The translations under genes and the position numbers were made by a program. Under the pieces are notes generated by a model. That model searched no databases and was not told where the DNA came from. It worked only from the letters and a program-made list of their open reading frames with translations. A stretch of 34,762 bases of DNA, taken from contig NZ_JAQMTY010000055.1 in NCBI RefSeq assembly GCF_028330765.1, forward strand, positions 1 through 34,762, in the 5' to 3' direction. The stretch comes from Spirulina subsalsa CS-330 (GTDB lineage Bacteria > Cyanobacteriota > Cyanobacteriia > Cyanobacteriales > Spirulinaceae). Shown here piece after piece: positions 33,015-34,762 of this stretch. How positions within the stretch are numbered: the stretch's first letter is position 1; every line of letters begins with the position of its first letter.

Positions 33015-34517
33015 ATGGCATTTTCGCGGCGAGCAAGCGGCATCCTCCTCCATCCCACCTCCCTTCCTGGTCGCTTCGGCATCGGTGACCTTGGTCAGGA
33101 AGCCTATCGTTTCGTAGACTTCCTCACCGCCAGCGGGCAGCAAATTTGGCAAGTTTTACCCCTCGGCCCCACCGGCTTCGGTAATTCTCCCTACATGTCC
33201 TATTCTGCCCTAGCCGGTAATCCCCTGCTGATTAACCTAGAATGGCTCGTCGCAGAAAACCTCCTCAGTGAACTGGACTTCGCCCACCTGCCTAAATTCA
33301 CCTCTTACCAGGTGGACTACGAAGCAGCGATCAAGATCAAACTGCCCCTGCTGCACAAAGCCAGCCATACCTTCTTCAGCAAAGCAACCCGAGAGCGGAA
33401 AAAAGTCTTTACCGACTTTTGCGAAGCCCAAGCCGCTTGGCTTGATGACTACACCCTCTTCATGGCCATTCGCACCGCCCAAAATGGGAAAAGCTGGCAT
33501 CAATGGGACGAACCCCTGAAAAACCGCGATCCCCACACCCTCCGCCTCGCCAAAGAGCAACTCCACGACGAAATCTTTTTCCATAAATACATGCAGTCGG
33601 AATTTTTCCGGCAATGGTCCACCCTGAAGCAATACGCCAACGACAACGGGGTGCAGATGTTCGGAGATATTCCGATCTATGTCGCCCACGATAGTGTTGA
33701 CGTGTGGGCGAATCCGGAAATTTTCTGCCTCGACCCGGAAACCGGCGAACCGTCCCAAATGGCAGGGGTTCCCCCGGACTATTTCAGTGCCACGGGTCAG
33801 CTTTGGGGCAATCCGGTGTACAACTGGGAAGCCCTCCAAAAGACTCAATTCAAGTGGTGGGTGAATCGAATTGAGGGGATGCTGAACTATGTAGACCTGA
33901 TGCGGATTGACCATTTCCGAGGCTTTGAGTCATTTTGGTCGGTGGAGGGGGGCGAAACCGTCGCCACGAATGGAGAGTGGGTGGAAGCTCCTGGGGCGGA
34001 ATTTTTTGAGATTCTCAAGGCGGATCTGGGTGTGTTACCGATTGTCGCCGAGGATTTGGGGGTGATTACCCCCGAAGTGGAAGCCCTACGCGATCGCTTC
34101 GAGTTTCCGGGGATGAAGGTGCTGCATTTTGCCTTTGATTCCGGGCCGGGTAATCCCTTTTTGACCTTTAACCATGGCTCGAACTGTGTGGTGTATACGG
34201 GAACCCACGATAACGATACGACGGTGGGCTGGTTTAATGCCCGCGATGATGAAGCCAAGCAACGGGTTTATGATTACCTCGGTGGAAAACCGCCAGAGCC
34301 GATCGAATGGGCGATGATTCGGATGGCGATGAGTTCGGTGGGTCAGATTTCGATCTATCCGTTGCAGGATGTGTTGGGATTGGGCACGGAATCGCGGATG
34401 AATATGCCCAGTGCGGCGCAGGGAAATTGGGGCTGGCGTTATGAAGAGTCAATGCTGAAGCCGGAGTTGCGCGATCGCCTCCGACGGATGACGGAACTCT
34501 ACGACCGACTGCCCTAA
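33015..34517 (+). CDS. malQ: 4-alpha-glucanotransferase (amylomaltase), GH77
   Basis: 500 residues, the short bacterial/plastid DPE1-like form. It begins MAFSRRASGILLHPTSLPG, with FGIGDLG at 21-27. Catalytic residues fit GH77: nucleophile D299 (MRIDHFRGFE), acid/base E346 (VAEDLG) and D399 (GTHDND). It transfers glucan segments between maltodextrins in glycogen breakdown. GTG 32970 is in frame, but ATG 33015 matches the family N-terminus. A TATTAT box at 33000-33005 lies only nine bases before this ATG. If it is the -10, the mRNA would be almost leaderless. Confidence 0.96.
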   Translation: MAFSRRASGILLHPTSLPGRFGIGDLGQEAYRFVDFLTASGQQIWQVLPLGPTGFGNSPYMSYSALAGNPLLINLEWLVAENLLSELDFAHLPKFTSYQVDYEAAIKIKLPLLHKASHTFFSKATRERKKVFTDFCEAQAAWLDDYTLFMAIRTAQNGKSWHQWDEPLKNRDPHTLRLAKEQLHDEIFFHKYMQSEFFRQWSTLKQYANDNGVQMFGDIPIYVAHDSVDVWANPEIFCLDPETGEPSQMAGVPPDYFSATGQLWGNPVYNWEALQKTQFKWWVNRIEGMLNYVDLMRIDHFRGFESFWSVEGGETVATNGEWVEAPGAEFFEILKADLGVLPIVAEDLGVITPEVEALRDRFEFPGMKVLHFAFDSGPGNPFLTFNHGSNCVVYTGTHDNDTTVGWFNARDDEAKQRVYDYLGGKPPEPIEWAMIRMAMSSVGQISIYPLQDVLGLGTESRMNMPSAAQGNWGWRYEESMLKPELRDRLRRMTELYDRLP

Positions 34518-34530
34518 CCCGAAGACCAGA

Positions 34531-34560
34531 ATCCCAGGACTCCCATCAAAACCCTGGGAT
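34531..34560 (+). terminator. Hairpin after malQ
   Basis: ATCCCAGG (34531-34538) and CCTGGGAT (34553-34560) form an 8-bp stem with a 14-base loop, 13 bases past the stop. No T-tract follows. Confidence 0.45.
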
Positions 34561-34580
34561 CTGCTTGACTGATTTGATAG

Positions 34581-34617
34581 CCCTCACCCCCAACCCCTCT
34601 CCCAGAGGGCGAGGGGA
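34581..34617. repeat. Dispersed CCCTCACCCC...GAGGGG hairpin repeat, copy 2
   Basis: Same unit as 931-966: a CCCTCACCCC lead-in, then CCCCTCTCCC pairing with GGGCGAGGGG. Confidence 0.7.
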
Positions 34618-34698
34618 GCCGATCCATTTTTCCAGTTCCCTCTTCCCTAGGGCTACTGCTTATACATAACGTTCAAATGTTGGCCTCGTCTGCGTTTG

Positions 34699-34762
34699 AT
34701 CCCCCTAAATCCCCCTTAAAAAGGGGGACTTTTTTGCGTTCCCCCCTTTTTAAGGGGGGCTA
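34699..34762. repeat. Tandem G/C-run hairpin repeats at the window end
   Basis: GATCCCCCTAAATCCCCC runs into TTAAAAAGGGGG, which folds back. A second unit (CCCCCCTTTTTAAGGGGGG) follows after TTTTTTGCGTT. It is the same family as 3036-3067 in the opposite orientation and continues beyond the window. Confidence 0.65.

Noticed and set aside
33237-33914. Minus-strand frame of 225 codons opposite malQ
   Set aside because: It is entirely within malQ, whose catalytic motifs are intact on the plus strand.
1-34762. Frequent GCGATCGC octamers as a CRISPR or phage-type repeat
   Set aside because: This is HIP1, a genome-wide palindrome in many cyanobacteria. Spacing is irregular and most copies lie in coding sequence.

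Overview
The window is cyanobacterial chromosome. The evidence is the very frequent HIP1 octamer (GCGATCGC) in genes and spacers, a plastid/cyanobacterial-type ndhA-ndhI-ndhG-ndhE cluster, the PanC-Cmk fusion protein found in cyanobacteria, a Tab2/Atab2-type protein and a PATAN/CheY-type regulator. The DNA is moderately GC-rich, with one AT-rich spacer at 27.8-28.6 kb. I see no rRNA, tRNA, CRISPR array or prophage. The species cannot be named from this sequence.

Layout. 1-137: right end of an IS200/IS605-type element (TnpB C-terminus plus terminal hairpin), abutting a gene for a multi-spanning membrane protein (138-926). 1.1-5.9 kb: Tab2-like RNA-binding protein (-), secreted peptidoglycan-binding/SH3 protein (+), geranylgeranyl-reductase-like flavoprotein (+), a membrane-anchored M41-type peptidase without an AAA domain (-), and a conserved unknown (+). 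6.1-10.7 kb: CodA-like deaminase (+), SDR epimerase with a Pro-rich N-terminus (-), hemE (-) and a HAD phosphatase (+). 10.9-14.0 kb: MASE1 histidine kinase, convergent with a beta-propeller protein. 14.2-17.9 kb: glpD, a DUF4332 protein and three small proteins I cannot name. 18.1-25.2 kb, all on the minus strand: polysaccharide deacetylase, panC-cmk, and a set of a 186-aa membrane protein, a UbiA-family prenyltransferase and a dikinase built like rifampin phosphotransferase. 25.5-29.9 kb: two large response regulators flanking a 729-bp AT-rich spacer. 30.1-32.9 kb: the NDH-1 operon ndhAIGE. 33.0-34.5 kb: malQ.

Most genes are housekeeping: haem/chlorophyll, pantothenate/CMP, glycerol-3-phosphate, glycogen/maltodextrin, cyclic electron flow and respiration. 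Four items deserve a second look. (1) The UbiA and RPH-like dikinase genes overlap by ATGA and look like an undescribed two-step modification of a lipid or aromatic compound. (2) The 791-aa regulator combines REC, winged helix, HPt, a pseudo-REC with Glu in place of Asp, a second intact REC and a degenerate GGDEF. (3) The CodA homologue carries Cys at the position of E. coli Asp314. (4) Dispersed palindromic repeats include a MITE-like element that ends just before the ribosome binding site of the M41 gene.

Wobble-position composition also switches abruptly inside several single genes, between C-ending and G/T-ending codons.
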